Below are positions 25,601 to 35,067 of a DNA stretch of 64,000 nt, piece by piece. The stretch is taken from NCBI GenBank assembly GCA_963402885.1, contig OY727099.1:3956001-4020000 (forward strand). The letters are read 5' to 3'. The translations under genes and the position numbers were made by a program. Position 1 is the first letter of the stretch; each line of letters opens with the position of its first letter. The stretch is from Antedon bifida (Eukaryota; Echinodermata; Crinoidea; Comatulida; Antedonidae). The notes under the pieces were generated by a model. That model was not told the origin of the DNA. It saw nothing but the letters and a program-made list of their open reading frames with translations, and ran no database searches.

Positions 25601-28069
25601 CATTCTTTGTATTTTTTTTTTATGTTGTGATTTTATGAATTCGAATAAAGAAATAAAAAAAAGTCTCTGCACCTTAAATAGAGTGTGGCCATCTCTTCTC
25701 AAACCAAAAATACGCCTTTTGATACATACAGGTATTTTTGCTTCTGTTTTTGATATTCATGCACCACATCTATGCCAGCAGACACTTTTAGCCTTCAACA
25801 ACAACGCTGAGATCTTCTCTCTTGAAGACATTGTCTTAAGTCTGCAACATGATACTGAAAAAAAACATTTAATGTCTGTGTAAAGAGGTCAGAAGTATTT
25901 GTACACTACTAATGCATCATTATCATCAGTTAAAAAACATGTAAACGAAGATTAATTAAATCAGACTTTGAATAGGTTATCTTGTATTTTTATAAAAGTT
26001 AATCACTGCCGTAGAAAAAAATCTATAAAAAATAATGTTTTCAGTTATAAAATGACAAAATAAATGGTTAAATTCAACCAAAAATCCATTGGCTTATTTG
26101 TTTGTTTAAATTATAGTTTTTCAGTATATTCAATATATTTTTTTCGATTCAATTTTTGGTAAAAGTGGATAACTGACATTAAATTGGCATATTCAACAAA
26201 AAATGTTTGTTTAATTATTTATTCAGGGGGACAAAACATCTTTAAGATTAATTCCAACATGGCATAATTCTTGAGACATTCACACATTAACCAACAATGT
26301 ATAAAATATCTTATAACTTTGGTTATTTAATATTACCTCAATCTCATTGTCTTTTTGCTTAATAAATGTAGATGACAACTTTGACAGTATTCTCTTCTTA
26401 TCTCCATATATCCGAAAAAGTGTTCTTGTCTGGTTCACCTTTTCCAAACAGTTTCACCTTATAATAAACTGTGCCATTACCTTAACCGCTCGGCCATTTT
26501 ACTCGCTTCAATAAAAACAGCAGCATAAGAGTTGACATTATACTCATGCTTTATTAAATGTCTTAGGCCACAGATAACAAGTCATGAAAATTAATTGTTA
26601 TAACTCAGTTATGGAATTAAAGTTTTATAAACGATTAACATTTTGTAATCATTATTTAACAATTTGATTTTGTACGGCATCCCAGAAAACTAAATAGTTT
26701 GTCTATCAATTTATCTTTCAACAGAAATTTAGATAATAATGCTATAACTACCATTGAACCAGATGCCTTCTCTTCTTTTGCTTCATCACTTCATCATTTG
26801 TAAGTTAGCACTGTAATTTATATACAGTATGACTGCTTATGATTATTTGGTTTTCGTTTTTATGTTTTGATGTGATTAACAGAACAATTTGATAAATAAT
26901 TTACAGTTTATACTAAGTAGGCCTACATTTGAGAATTCTTGCGTACTTCTTAGGTACGGTGGGCATCGAAGCGACGACTTCCAAGAAATCACAATATTGG
27001 CATTCAATACCTCTTATAAACAAAGATTTACGATTTAATTGTTAACATACAACTATCTGTAGTTGTCAAAATCTACTTATTGTTACTTCTGTACACAATA
27101 AAAGTATACATGTTTAAAATATGTGCATTGAATATTAAAGAACATCAGGTAGAAAATTACTGAGTAAATAATTAATTAATTAAATTTACCTACTACAACC
27201 ATGATCACCTTATTAATATATTTTCTATCTATTTTTTTTAATCACTTTGTAAGTAAAATAAAGAAATCTGAAACCTTGGCTTCTACCATTATATACAACT
27301 TTAATTATTTTTATTATTTTAGGTATCTCAGAGGCAACAGTTTACAGGTTTACAGTGATAAGACGTTTAAAGAATTGGCAGACTTGGCAGAATTGTAAGT
27401 AATGATAGATCTGCATTTGACAATATGCTATTATCAAAATACTATTTTTGTAGTTACTGGGGAAGGCCTAAGTATTGTGAATCATAATCTTATATCAAAC
27501 ATAGTGGTTTACTGCAACTAAGTTTATTTACTAATTTCCTATGTTTCCAGAGTTAAGCTTGAGGACCGACGATAATAAATATCTATAGGCTTACCTTTTA
27601 CCTTTATTTGCCTATTCTAATCAATTTAATAAGAACTTGATAGCGTTATTATAGTTTGTAGTTAAATTGTCTTGTTGGTAAATTCAAATAATTCTAATGG
27701 CACTGGTTCCGTCATAGGAGGATTGTTTTCTCTTTTGGTCATTGGCATTTCTACGTCTGACTTGACATCATCACATATTTGCAATTGTAACGTCATACGC
27801 TAGATGTTTGATGTTGTGACAACTTTTTTGTAATCATTATTATTTATACATATTGATTTGGATGTTTATTATACAATATTTTAGTTAGGTGTGTATTACC
27901 ACTATAAACGTATTATACTGCTATTTCACTTGCTTATTTTTACAGCACCTCGGATTTCCCACGTCTGTGTTGTGTTGTGAGTGTCAGTGATACCTGCAAA
28001 CCCGTCGATGCCTCTGCTTCTTGTGACTATTTACTAAATAGGCATTTGCATAGTTGTCCTCTTAACTAA
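10588..28069 (+). CDS. Secreted leucine-rich-repeat protein with tandem single-LRR exon array
   Basis: Exon 1 (10588-10657) encodes a signal peptide, MSIFQTFTLLVPLLFSSCCV. Exon 2 (11663-11804) encodes an LRRNT cap with CPKGCNCNY and a later Cys. Twelve intact array exons between 13051 and 22981 each add one LRR of the type WLYGNQISTLPANAFAGL. Two unique LRR exons (26725-26799, 27323-27394) and a Cys-rich end exon (27946-28069, stop TAA 28067-28069) follow. If all intact exons are joined, the product is 447 residues with no frame break. Every internal junction splits a codon, almost always Leu, after its second base, so any array exon may be skipped or added without a shift. One 72-75 nt exon per LRR with phase-2 introns is the known layout of LGR/glycoprotein-hormone receptors. 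No membrane segment is visible, so secretion is inferred. Which exons are used in mRNA cannot be told from DNA. Confidence 0.8.
11663..11804 (+). CDS. LRR gene exon 2: LRRNT cap and first beta strand
   Basis: Acceptor TTTTAACAG, donor GTAAGT. The product has C-x3-C-x-C-x13-C spacing typical of LRR N-terminal caps, then QLVLYNEDNPIQAL leading into the repeats. It enters in phase 1 and leaves in phase 2. Confidence 0.8.
12424..12640. repeat. Possible tRNA-derived SINE remnant
   Basis: The minus strand carries GGGGTTCGAATCCCAT (12477-12492 region), which resembles a tRNA T-arm/B-box. No matching acceptor stem or anticodon arm could be found, so this is not a tRNA gene. Confidence 0.35.
13051..13122 (+). 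CDS. Array LRR exon A
   Basis: 72 nt, phase 2-2. Reads WLYGNQISTLPANAF then AGLTALKEL. Acceptor TTCTATTTGAG, donor GTAAGT. Followed by the hairpin-bearing intron type. Confidence 0.85.
13183..13214. other. Conserved intronic hairpin (first of eight copies)
   Basis: CTTCATCC-A-ATCTAC then a short loop then GTAGAT-GGATGAAG can form a stem of about 14 bp with one bulge. The same sequence follows exons A, B, C, F, H, J, L and the remnant N, always about 60-65 nt after the donor. A second short stem, CCACGTGACTATGTGG, follows about 25 nt later. Confidence 0.6.
13863..13934 (+). CDS. Array LRR exon B
   Basis: Identical in sequence to exon A (13051-13122) and flanked by nearly identical intron. 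Confidence 0.85.
14675..14743 (+). CDS. Array LRR exon C, one codon shorter
   Basis: As exons A and B, but 69 nt: the Gly codon before the conserved Asn is deleted, giving WLYNQISTL. The frame is kept, but the LxLxxN spacing of the repeat is broken by one residue. Confidence 0.8.
15470..15513 (+). pseudogene. Array remnant D: LRR exon without acceptor or first half
   Basis: TTGCCAGCCAATACATTTGC through the donor GTAAGT is intact, but the upstream part joins directly to AACATTTGA of the intron. The acceptor and the first third of the exon are deleted, so it should not be spliced in. Confidence 0.75.
16584..16655 (+). CDS. Array LRR exon E
   Basis: 72 nt, phase 2-2. Reads WLSGNQISTLPANAF then AGLAALTRL. 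Acceptor TCCTACTTGAG. Followed by the short intron type, which lacks the hairpin. Confidence 0.85.
17225..17296 (+). CDS. Array LRR exon F
   Basis: 72 nt, phase 2-2. Reads DLSGNQISTLPANTF then AGLTALEYL. Hairpin-type intron follows. Confidence 0.85.
18170..18241 (+). CDS. Array LRR exon G
   Basis: 72 nt, phase 2-2. Starts with A rather than G, so the split codon still gives Leu. Reads RLDDNQISTLPANAF then AGLAALEEL. Confidence 0.85.
18806..18877 (+). CDS. Array LRR exon H
   Basis: 72 nt, phase 2-2. Reads WLYDNQISTLPANAF then AGLTALKEL. Hairpin-type intron follows. Confidence 0.85.
19750..19821 (+). CDS. Array LRR exon I
   Basis: 72 nt, phase 2-2. Reads WLDDNQISTLSANTF then AGLAALEVL. Confidence 0.85.
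20391..20462 (+). CDS. Array LRR exon J
   Basis: 72 nt, phase 2-2. Reads DLSGNQISTLPANVF then AGLTALEVL. It is the 3.17-kb-shifted counterpart of exon F: introns match almost base for base, while the exon differs at five bases in two codons (Thr to Val, Tyr to Val). Confidence 0.85.
21333..21404 (+). CDS. Array LRR exon K
   Basis: 72 nt, phase 2-2. Reads RLDDNQISTLPANTF then AGLAALEVL. Counterpart of exon G, differing at two codons. Confidence 0.85.
21969..22040 (+). CDS. Array LRR exon L
   Basis: 72 nt, phase 2-2. Reads YLYSNQISTLPANAF then AGLAALEVL. Counterpart of exon H, differing at five codons, all amino-acid-changing. Confidence 0.85.
22910..22981 (+). CDS. Array LRR exon M
   Basis: 72 nt, phase 2-2. 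Reads WLSGNQISTLSANTF then AGLAALEDM; the split codon at its end becomes Met instead of Leu. Its acceptor and first codons match exon E, its middle matches exon I. Confidence 0.8.
23507..23538 (+). pseudogene. Array remnant N: LRR exon without acceptor
   Basis: Intron text up to GATATTGTA joins directly to CATTTGCTGGTTTGACAGCA and a good donor. About 90 bp, including the acceptor and the first half of the exon, is missing relative to exons F and J. Confidence 0.75.
24460..24515 (+). pseudogene. Array remnant O: LRR exon without donor
   Basis: Acceptor CTATTGGAG and codons YLDDNQISTLPANAFAGL are intact, then the sequence runs into TTTTATTAACAATTAATAAC with no GTAAGT. This marks the 3' edge of the amplified array. 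Confidence 0.75.
24840..25180. repeat. Dispersed GGTGCA/TGCACC motif cluster
   Basis: About a dozen short motifs (AAGGTGCA, GGTGCAA, TGCACC) recur in both orientations, with two AGCAGCTCC blocks, inside the LRR gene between the array and exon 26725. It looks like a degenerate minisatellite or old element. No coding potential was seen. Confidence 0.5.
25235..25660 (+). mobile_element. LINE (CR1/L2-like) 3' end
   Basis: 25328-25471 reads as the end of a non-LTR retrotransposon ORF (AITSWNHLPKLIQ, then INQFKRNIRKHLKEV and a stop), the usual tail of such reverse-transcriptase proteins. A 3' UTR ending GAATAAAGAAATAAAA follows. 5'-truncated and inactive. Confidence 0.7.
25980..26250. mobile_element. 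Terminal-repeat element family 3 fragment
   Basis: It shares CAATTTTTGGTAAAAGTGGATAAC and GGGGACAAAACATCTTTAA with the longer copy at 50207-50744. The left end is unclear. Confidence 0.4.
26461..26511 (-). mobile_element. tRNA-derived SINE head fragment
   Basis: The minus strand reads GCGAGTAAAATGGCCGAGCG followed by GTTAAGG, the A-box part of a tRNA(Leu/Ser)-like SINE also seen at 56520 and 57035. Confidence 0.55.
26725..26799 (+). CDS. LRR gene: unique LRR exon P
   Basis: 75 nt, phase 2-2, acceptor TTTCAACAG, donor GTAAGT. Reads NLDNNAITTIEPDAF then SSFASSLHHL, a 25-residue LRR clearly diverged from the array consensus. Confidence 0.8.
27323..27394 (+). CDS. LRR gene: unique LRR exon Q
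   Basis: 72 nt, phase 2-2, acceptor TTATTTTAG. Reads YLRGNSLQVYSDKTF then KELADLAEL, a diverged LRR lacking the usual Leu-Pro. Confidence 0.75.
27946..28069 (+). CDS. LRR gene last exon: Cys-rich cap resembling an LGR hinge, then stop
   Basis: Acceptor TATTTTTACAG. The product begins TSDFPRLCCVVSVSD, continues TCKPVDASASCDYLL, and ends HSCPLN-stop. The FPxxCC...CxP...CxxLL pattern resembles the hinge that precedes the seven-helix domain in LGR/glycoprotein-hormone receptors, but translation stops where the first helix would begin. The family link is inferred from cysteine pattern and exon layout only. Confidence 0.65.
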
Positions 28070-28109
28070 AATATTGAACAAGGATAATTCAGGTAACAAT
28101 AACAATGTT

Positions 28110-28115
28110 AATAAA
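28110..28115 (+). other. Candidate poly(A) signal of the LRR gene
   Basis: AATAAA lies 41 bp after the stop. A second one at 28285-28290 is also possible. Confidence 0.5.
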
Positions 28116-28943
28116 GCCCAAACCATTGTCATCACTAACTTTGCCGCTGATGGAAATGTATTTAATAATCATCATTTCAAGTGCAGATTTACGGTATTCA
28201 GAAGTTGCAAGAGAATGACAATTTTCTAATCCCATGTGATGTGTTAATCCTATATGATTTGTTAATCCTACTTGATTTGTTACTAATAAAACATTTATAT
28301 TATTTTGTAGATAATTATTATGGTAAAAAGATGGTTTATCTTGCGCTACCCTGAAAAGAAGTCGTTTTCAAGAAAGGGAGTATCCTGTAGCTTGATCTGT
28401 TTAATCCTGTGGGATTTGTTAAATACACTGTCTGATCTGATTTGTTAATTTATGAATTTTTTTAATTACTGCTTAAAGTTAAATTATTTATTATTCGCGG
28501 TACTATACGTACCATTTATTTGTATCAACAGAATATATATATACAGTATTTTACTTTTACAAGAATATTTCTATAACTTTAATCTAAATCATAATGAACG
28601 GAAAACGTATTTGATACAAAACGGATATGCAATGAGCCGAAGCTCTTAAACGCATTACCCTATAAGTTAAAGTTAAAGTTAAATTATTTTGTCTTTTTAC
28701 TTAATTTATACTTATACCTTTTTATGTAATCATACTAACATTGTAAAATACATTTAACATAATATTACTTGATACGTTCAATTAATTTGTTTATATAACA
28801 TTTATGGTTCACAGTGATACATTAAAAACACACATACATAATATATTAACGAATTCTACTGTAGGTGATCCGTGTATGTACACAAAGTGATGTCACACGG
28901 ATATGTGCGTATTGTATTCAGCTTTTGTTCTTGAGTAACTGAC

Positions 28944-29212
28944 CTGACATGGAGTGGAGTTGTGGCTTGGTGGTTATGATGCTTGGCTACCACTCCAAGG
29001 GTCCTGGGTTCAAGTCCCGTCACATGTCAGGATTTTTTCTAAGGACAAAATTACAACTCCCCTCCCAAAGACTTGTAATAAGACTTTGTTTATGTAGAGC
29101 ATCTTGTGTATATGTTTGTCTTGTGAACCTCTGAGGGTCCCTAATGATCAGCATTTGCTGGATGGATCACCCTCTTTAAATATGGTAAAAAAAAAAAAAA
29201 AAAAAAAAAAAG
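28944..29212 (+). mobile_element. tRNA-derived SINE with poly(A) tail
   Basis: The head has an A-box-like GTGGCTTGGTGGTTATGA and a B-box-like GGGTTCAAGTCCCG, bounded by CTGACATG and CATGTCAG, which would pair as an acceptor stem. The body ends CATTTGCTGGATGGATCACC, followed by an A tract at about 29187-29211. A reverse copy of the body end lies at about 54105-54160. Confidence 0.75.
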
Positions 29213-29579
29213 TATACAACTAAATACTCTCTCAATATTTAATTTATTATAAAACATATATATATCATTTAGGCTGAACGTACACATAAAATTGTCAAAC
29301 ATAGGAAACAAACATAAAAAGGACAATATTTTAACATCAAACTTAATTCTTCGCCACATAAAATTTAATTTCTACTCCTAAGTTAATTATATTTTTATTA
29401 TAATTTAATTACTATTTCTTAAAAATAAAATATTGGAGAAAAAAAAATCAAGAGAATTAAAAATGAAAGTTTAACTTTATCATGTTAATACCATCAATAT
29501 ACCAATAGTAAGTATATTCCGTTCGGAAAAGTGTTTGATTATTAGTAATGGACATCGATTCACCGAAAAACAGTAGAGC

Positions 29580-29715
29580 TTTGTTCTAGCGACGCAATTC
29601 AAGGACGTAGACGCAATGCAAGCGAGTTGACCAATGATAAGCGACAGTTCGAATAGTTTATCGCAATTGTGATTGGTCGAATCACTTGCGTTGCGCTTAC
29701 GTCCAATTGCGAACC
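29580..29715. mobile_element. MITE family 2 copy
   Basis: A near-palindrome: GACGTAGACGCAATGCAAGC and GAGTTGACCAATGATAAGCG at the left are answered by GATTGGTCGAATCACTTGCG and TTGCGCTTACGTCC at the right. Relatives lie at 32715-32845 and 57490-57615. Confidence 0.65.
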
Positions 29716-30339
29716 AGTCTTTAATACTCATACCGGTACATTATTATTATGGAATGTTTCTAAATCTTTTTTTGTTAATATTATTGGAAAGTTTTGTAAC
29801 ACAATGTTGTATATGTAGACCTATTGTAACAGTTAAGTTTACCCGCTCTATTCTTTGTCAAATTTAATTGTGGTTTGGCTTGTCAAGGCCTATACCTATA
29901 TTCAGATACATTTAGAGTCAAAGGTGTTGTCCATACGGAGGTATAAGAGAGATCACTGATCACACCACCAGTCGAAAGTACCTCTGATATGATTCCAATC
30001 AGCTTAACTCCGTTCTGTGCATCTAGGGCGTGTGTATTTTGTAAATATTATATGTTAAATTCATCATTTTATATTTGAAATATTTAGCTAAAAAATAATA
30101 GTAGGCCTACAATTTGAAAGTTATTGTTGTAGTTGAATGTCATCATATGGAGAGGACTGCAGTCTTGTAAATCTGGTTCAACAAAGTATTATCTGAACTA
30201 CCTATATTATCCATTATAAACATGTTAGCTTTCGTGCTTCTACAATTCGTGTTGAAATAAAGTTTGGACTACTGCATTAAATTGAATACGTTTTTATCTT
30301 ATTTAAAAAGTTAATACAGTAAAACAGTATTTTTATTCC

Positions 30340-30770
30340 CAGCGATGAAATGCACGCTATTTTGGTAGAGGGCACTATACAAATGTATTATATGGGGCGA
30401 GAGTAAAAAGTATAATACATCCTCGCATCGCAATGAAATGCAGGCAATTGTGATAGAGGGCGCAATAGTAGAAAGGTATAATACATATATCTAGTATTAA
30501 CGTCACAGGCACAGAATAAATTCTAAACCACCCGGTGATATACTGAAATTTAATTAATTAATTAATTTGAAATAGATGGCGTTAGAGTATAAATTGTGAT
30601 AGAGGGCACTATTGTACAAATATGTTAAAGAGGGTGCTAGAATAAAAATTATAATACGTATACAGGTACTACCATAAATAAATTTTATACCATTGTGATA
30701 GAGGGCGCTAAAGTACAAATTGTGATAGAGGGCGCTATAGTACAACAGTATACATACATACTCTCAGCAA
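30340..30770. repeat. Cluster of GATAGAGGGCGCTAT-type motifs
   Basis: At least six copies of a short unit near GTGATAGAGGGCGCTATAGT occur at irregular spacing (about 30364, 30459, 30597, 30637, 30697, 30722), interleaved with ATAATACAT and GCAATGAAAT blocks. Similar short motifs recur at 53699-53930 and 62372-62490. Confidence 0.6.
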
Positions 30771-30957
30771 TGAAATACACGACATTGTGGTTAAAATGTG
30801 TGTTATGATCAGTTTGACGATAGTTTATGTACTTTCTTTTGAAGTAGACTGCCTTTTGCAATCGGAATTTATACTATAAGAGATACAGACAGTGCGCATG
30901 TGAAATTCAGTTATTCTATTCATTAATTGTATCCTCTGTTTTATCCAGCTTGTGCAC

Positions 30958-33900
30958 TCATTTCTCAGTACGGTCATTTTCAACTTTTTCTGTCTCGGCA
31001 TTATTGCTTGTATCATTTTCCTGTTTCTGAAATGTGAATTATACAATTTCCCTATTAGGTACGATCATCAAAACAAAATCTAAAACGATAAACCGTTTAC
31101 AACAAAAATCAGACTGTGATGTATTCAAATGGGATGTTTTGTTATAGGAAAACCCCGAACCCAAAAATGTGTAAATGTGTAACTACTCTAAATATCATAA
31201 TGTAGCTTAATAATGGGGCTTTCTTGTTGCGTTTAGATTTCATAGTAAGTAATGGAAATACGGTAACGCGATTGGTCGAAATGGTATCACATGACAACTT
31301 CTTTGACTACGTTATATCTTCCGAGGACAATGTTGTATCTCGTCAGTTTTGTTTAATGTGGCTATATAATATGAGATATCACCTTTTATATCGATGAAAT
31401 ATAACATTTGACATCCACTTGGGAATAAGATTAGTCCACGAGAAAAAAATATCATTCCCTCGAGCGTCTCAAATGTCATCTCTAAGCAGGCAATATTCGT
31501 AAATAATTAACTCATTTCATACCTCCTCTGAACTATTTTTCATCATGACTTTTACGTCATCAAGAGCGTTTTTTACAGCTTCTAAACTTTCTAATACATC
31601 ACCAAGCACACCTACAAGGGACTAAAACATAAAACACGTATAAATTAAATTGACCGTATTACTTTGAAATTTGCTCTTTTAACTCGTTTAACTTTAAATA
31701 TAAGTGATTGCGCTTAAACTTCCATTAAACTCTGTCTACACTATCAAAATAATGTGACAAAAAAGTATAATATGCCCAAATATGATAGTAATATGACATC
31801 ATCATTTCATTATGGGCACATCACATTTTTTTGTCAAATCAAGTTTGATAATGCTTAAGGCTTTTATGAAAAGGCTTTCATTTAATGAAATTTATATTTA
31901 AAAGTGGTTATTTTTTTTATAAGCATTTGCTTCTTGAATTTTTCCATTTTCTTAAAATCAGTAATTTTATTTTATTATCGCTCAAAGAAAATGTTAAAAA
32001 GTTGTCAATGTCATTGTCAAAACAATTAGTGGTTCACTACCTGTTTTAAACAAGCTTCAAAAAGTTCGTTACGGTACTGAAATAAAAGAAAATAAAAGAG
32101 ATATATTTGACTTTTTTTTTTAATTGCATAATTTGAAACAAATGATGATTTTGTTTATATACTTTATAAATGACACCTATACATTCGATTTGCTGTTATG
32201 TCCAGTACAAGCATTAAATAGTAAAAAGATGCCTGATTATTCATAGGATGATGCATCAAAGGCAAACGCTATTATAAATAAAGTTTATCTAACTAACTAG
32301 TTTATCATTATGTTATTGTACAATGTTGTTATGTTGTGGAAATAAATAAAAATGGAAATATATGGGTGCGGATACAACGTATTAGAATAATCTATTATTA
32401 TTTCAATTCAAAACTATTGTGTTTTATTACATACATTAACGTAATTATAATTAGTGACAAAATATTTGACAATTTCACTAAAAGCGCTGTGATTGATCAT
32501 TATCATTGTTAAAGCAAATAAGGTAAACATTGCAACACTAAAATTAGCACATATCAATGTAACTCACAAGTCAATGTACTTTACAAGCAATAACTTACAG
32601 TAACGTGATCTTTCAGATATTGTACACTATCCTAACCCCTCCTGTATCCGACGAATCACATGGTATGGGATATTTAGGCCCTTTTATATGTTCATGTTTA
32701 TTGATTGATTCCCATTATGCCGCAACTCAAAGACGTATTCGTAACGCAAGTAAATATAACCAATGACAAGCGATCGATCATCAACTGTCTCTTGTCATTG
32801 GTCAACTCGCTTGCGTTGCGCCTACGTCTTAGTAGGAACGAAGCTTAAGTTACTTAACGTAAGATATCTCATGTTCTTTTTAATTTGGTGGCTCCAAGTT
32901 GTGGGAGGATCGGTTGAGGTAGTGAATGTTAATCTAGCTACTGTACATTAAAAAAATACATTGCAATAGAAAGTAGCACATCATGTTAAGTTCAAAATTT
33001 AATTTCACAATTGTCATGGCCTACCACCTCTCACCACCAAAATGCATATCTGCCACTGCTTATTATAACTTCGACATAACTATGTTGTTTTTGTATATTC
33101 TTTTATCTCAGAATAAATGTATGCCTAACGAACGGTATACTATTATATTTCAGTTTGCGTGTTCAAAAGAATATATTATACTCTAATTAATTAATAAATT
33201 AGCTTCACAAATGTATTTTAAATAATATTACACAGGTAGTTTACAGGTTACGGAGACTGTTTCGAACTTGGCTGAAATAACCCAAATTCAATAAATGTTC
33301 CAGCATGATAATTGAAAAATGTTTAGGCTTTTAGTGAGTATTAACAATAAAAGTGTACAAAATGTAATTACTGTTTCTGTAAAGCCGATTTATCTGCTGG
33401 CGCTGTGGGTTTTTTTCTCCTATTTATAGCTTAAGCTGTGGTGACACCAGTGGCGTCCTACAAGCGATAGGCCTAAGCATTACTGTATATTGAGTAGACG
33501 CCTTATCAAAGTTAAGCATTATATTATACTGTACCTCATTACCAGGCTCACATAGTAGTAGCGTAGACACTACGTTTTTTAGTTTAGTATTAGCAGATAA
33601 TGGCTAAATGTTCGAGTAAAGAGTAGTAAAATAGACGAGTTAATGAGTTAAAATTTGTAATTATAAAATGTTTTTAATGATATCTCGCATGATCCTGGAA
33701 AATTACCTTATATGTTACTTTATAATTGAGAGAAAACGTAGGCCACTCCAAAATTACAATAAACATAGGCCTACCAGTAAATTCATCAGGCGTTCATAAA
33801 ACCACCACAGGATGAATGGAATTTAAGAGACATTTTTGACAGCAGAAACACTTCTCTGATTAATCCTCAACCCTTCAACATACCATTTCTGCCTTACTTA

Positions 33901-35067
33901 CATTCAGTTTTTTTGGAAAGGATAAACGATGATTATGAATGACAATATGGAAGAACATTAACAGTTTGTTTTATCTTGGCAGCATTTGAAATCGCGATAG
34001 TGAAATTTGAACAAACATCAATAATAATACATTTTTATACTTACCCTTCTCTTGATCTGAAAAAATAAAATGAATAAAGAAGATTAAGAAAAAACCACAT
34101 TTGCCATTCCATGCGTCCGGCCGTATGGGGTAATTACCTGAGTTGTCTGGGAAGGGGTTAAACTACATTTTAAAACAGTCCTGGGCGGGTAACTTTCCTT
34201 TTTATATTGCATAGACACATTATAATTATTGTGTTTTAATTCTTTCTCCTTACCTCTGACTCTTGAATAAACAGGGGTAAGGCTTGTATTGTGTCTCCAA
34301 ACGTTGATTGATGTAGCATGCGATTCCGGTAAGCTGTTGGTATTTTACCAGCTATAGATGTAGATGACGCTGGAGGGATAGGAGGAACCTATAGAGAAAT
34401 GACTGAGTTAAGCTTATAGTTCTACTACAAGTCTTTTAAATAAGTGTAATGACAAACATTATGTGACAACAAATATGATCTGCCCATTTTTTGGACATGA
34501 TGATGTCATATCACTACCACTATCACTGCCATATTTGGGCACATCACACTTTTGTTGTCAAACTAGTTTGATATTGTAGGCAGAGTTTAAGAAAACTGGT
34601 TGATTTGGATAAATATTATTTTTATTAAAGACAAAAATACTCCAAAAATGTTGCGCCTAACATAATCCATTTTGATTTATTTTTCAATTTAGGTGGACCT
34701 AGCCTTTCTAATAACTATAAATTGTGTTGAAAATGTTAGAAAAATAAAGTATTCAAAATAGCACCTACTTTAGCTTTATTATTGTTTGAACGTATATGAC
34801 TAAAATTCAATTTATTTTGTTTCAGCTAAAAAGCAGGAGGATCTTGAGCAAGTTGAACAAGGGAAGAGTTAAATTTAACTCTTCCCTGATTTAACCATTC
34901 TTACTATATAACCATACATTGTGCAATTTGAATAAATAAATACATTTATTATGCTATACATAAAGGAAATTATTACCTACTAGCTTTATTATTCATTTAA
35001 TTACTTGTGTGATATAGGAAATTGAATAACACTTTCTACTTACCTTTCTTATTACTTTAAGTCCCAT
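30958..35067 (-). CDS. Small coiled-coil protein, unrecognised (cluster gene 1)
   Basis: Exons: 35044-35067 (start), 34254-34388, 34045-34056, 32041-32076, 31523-31621, 30958-31026 (stop TGA). All internal junctions are phase 0 with GT-AG borders, and the joined frame is open for 124 residues. The order is MGLKVIRK; a Pro/Ser-rich segment with AYRNRMLHQSTFGD; a four-residue microexon (IKRR); YRNELFEACLKQ; a heptad-rich helix (LGDVLESLEAVKNALDDVKV); and a charged tail. I do not recognise the family. Its layout parallels the genes at 36024-38710 and 40883-46081. The exon model rests on splice sites and phase alone. Confidence 0.6.
31727..31860. mobile_element. MITE family 1 copy
   Basis: AAACTCTGTCTACACTATCA opens the element. 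The core has ATGCCCAAATATGATAGTAA and GACATCATCAT. The right arm is TTTTTTGTCAAATCAAGTTT and its terminal bases have decayed. Confidence 0.75.
32715..32845. mobile_element. MITE family 2 copy
   Basis: AACCAATGACAAGCGATCGA answers CTCTTGTCATTGGTCAACTC; flanks TAACGCAAGT and CTTGCGTTGCGCCTACGTC complete the inverted arms. Confidence 0.65.
34450..34589. mobile_element. MITE family 1 copy
   Basis: The core GACATGATGATGTCATATCA and arm TTTGGGCACATCACACTTTT are conserved; the right end reads GATATTGTAGGCAGAGTTT. The left end is degraded. Confidence 0.75.
34860..34887. repeat. 28-bp perfect palindrome
   Basis: AGGGAAGAGTTAAA is followed directly by its exact complement, TTTAACTCTTCCCT. It lies in an intron of cluster gene 1. 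No element could be assigned. Confidence 0.8.

Noticed and set aside
25572-25883. 103-codon plus-strand frame
   Set aside because: It begins in the LINE 3' UTR and has no recognisable domain; no splice context links it to the LRR gene. A chance frame is the simplest reading, though I cannot exclude a small gene.
28944-29030. Possible functional tRNA
   Set aside because: The anticodon loop has eight bases, the T-stem has mismatches, and it is fused to a SINE body with a poly(A) tail.
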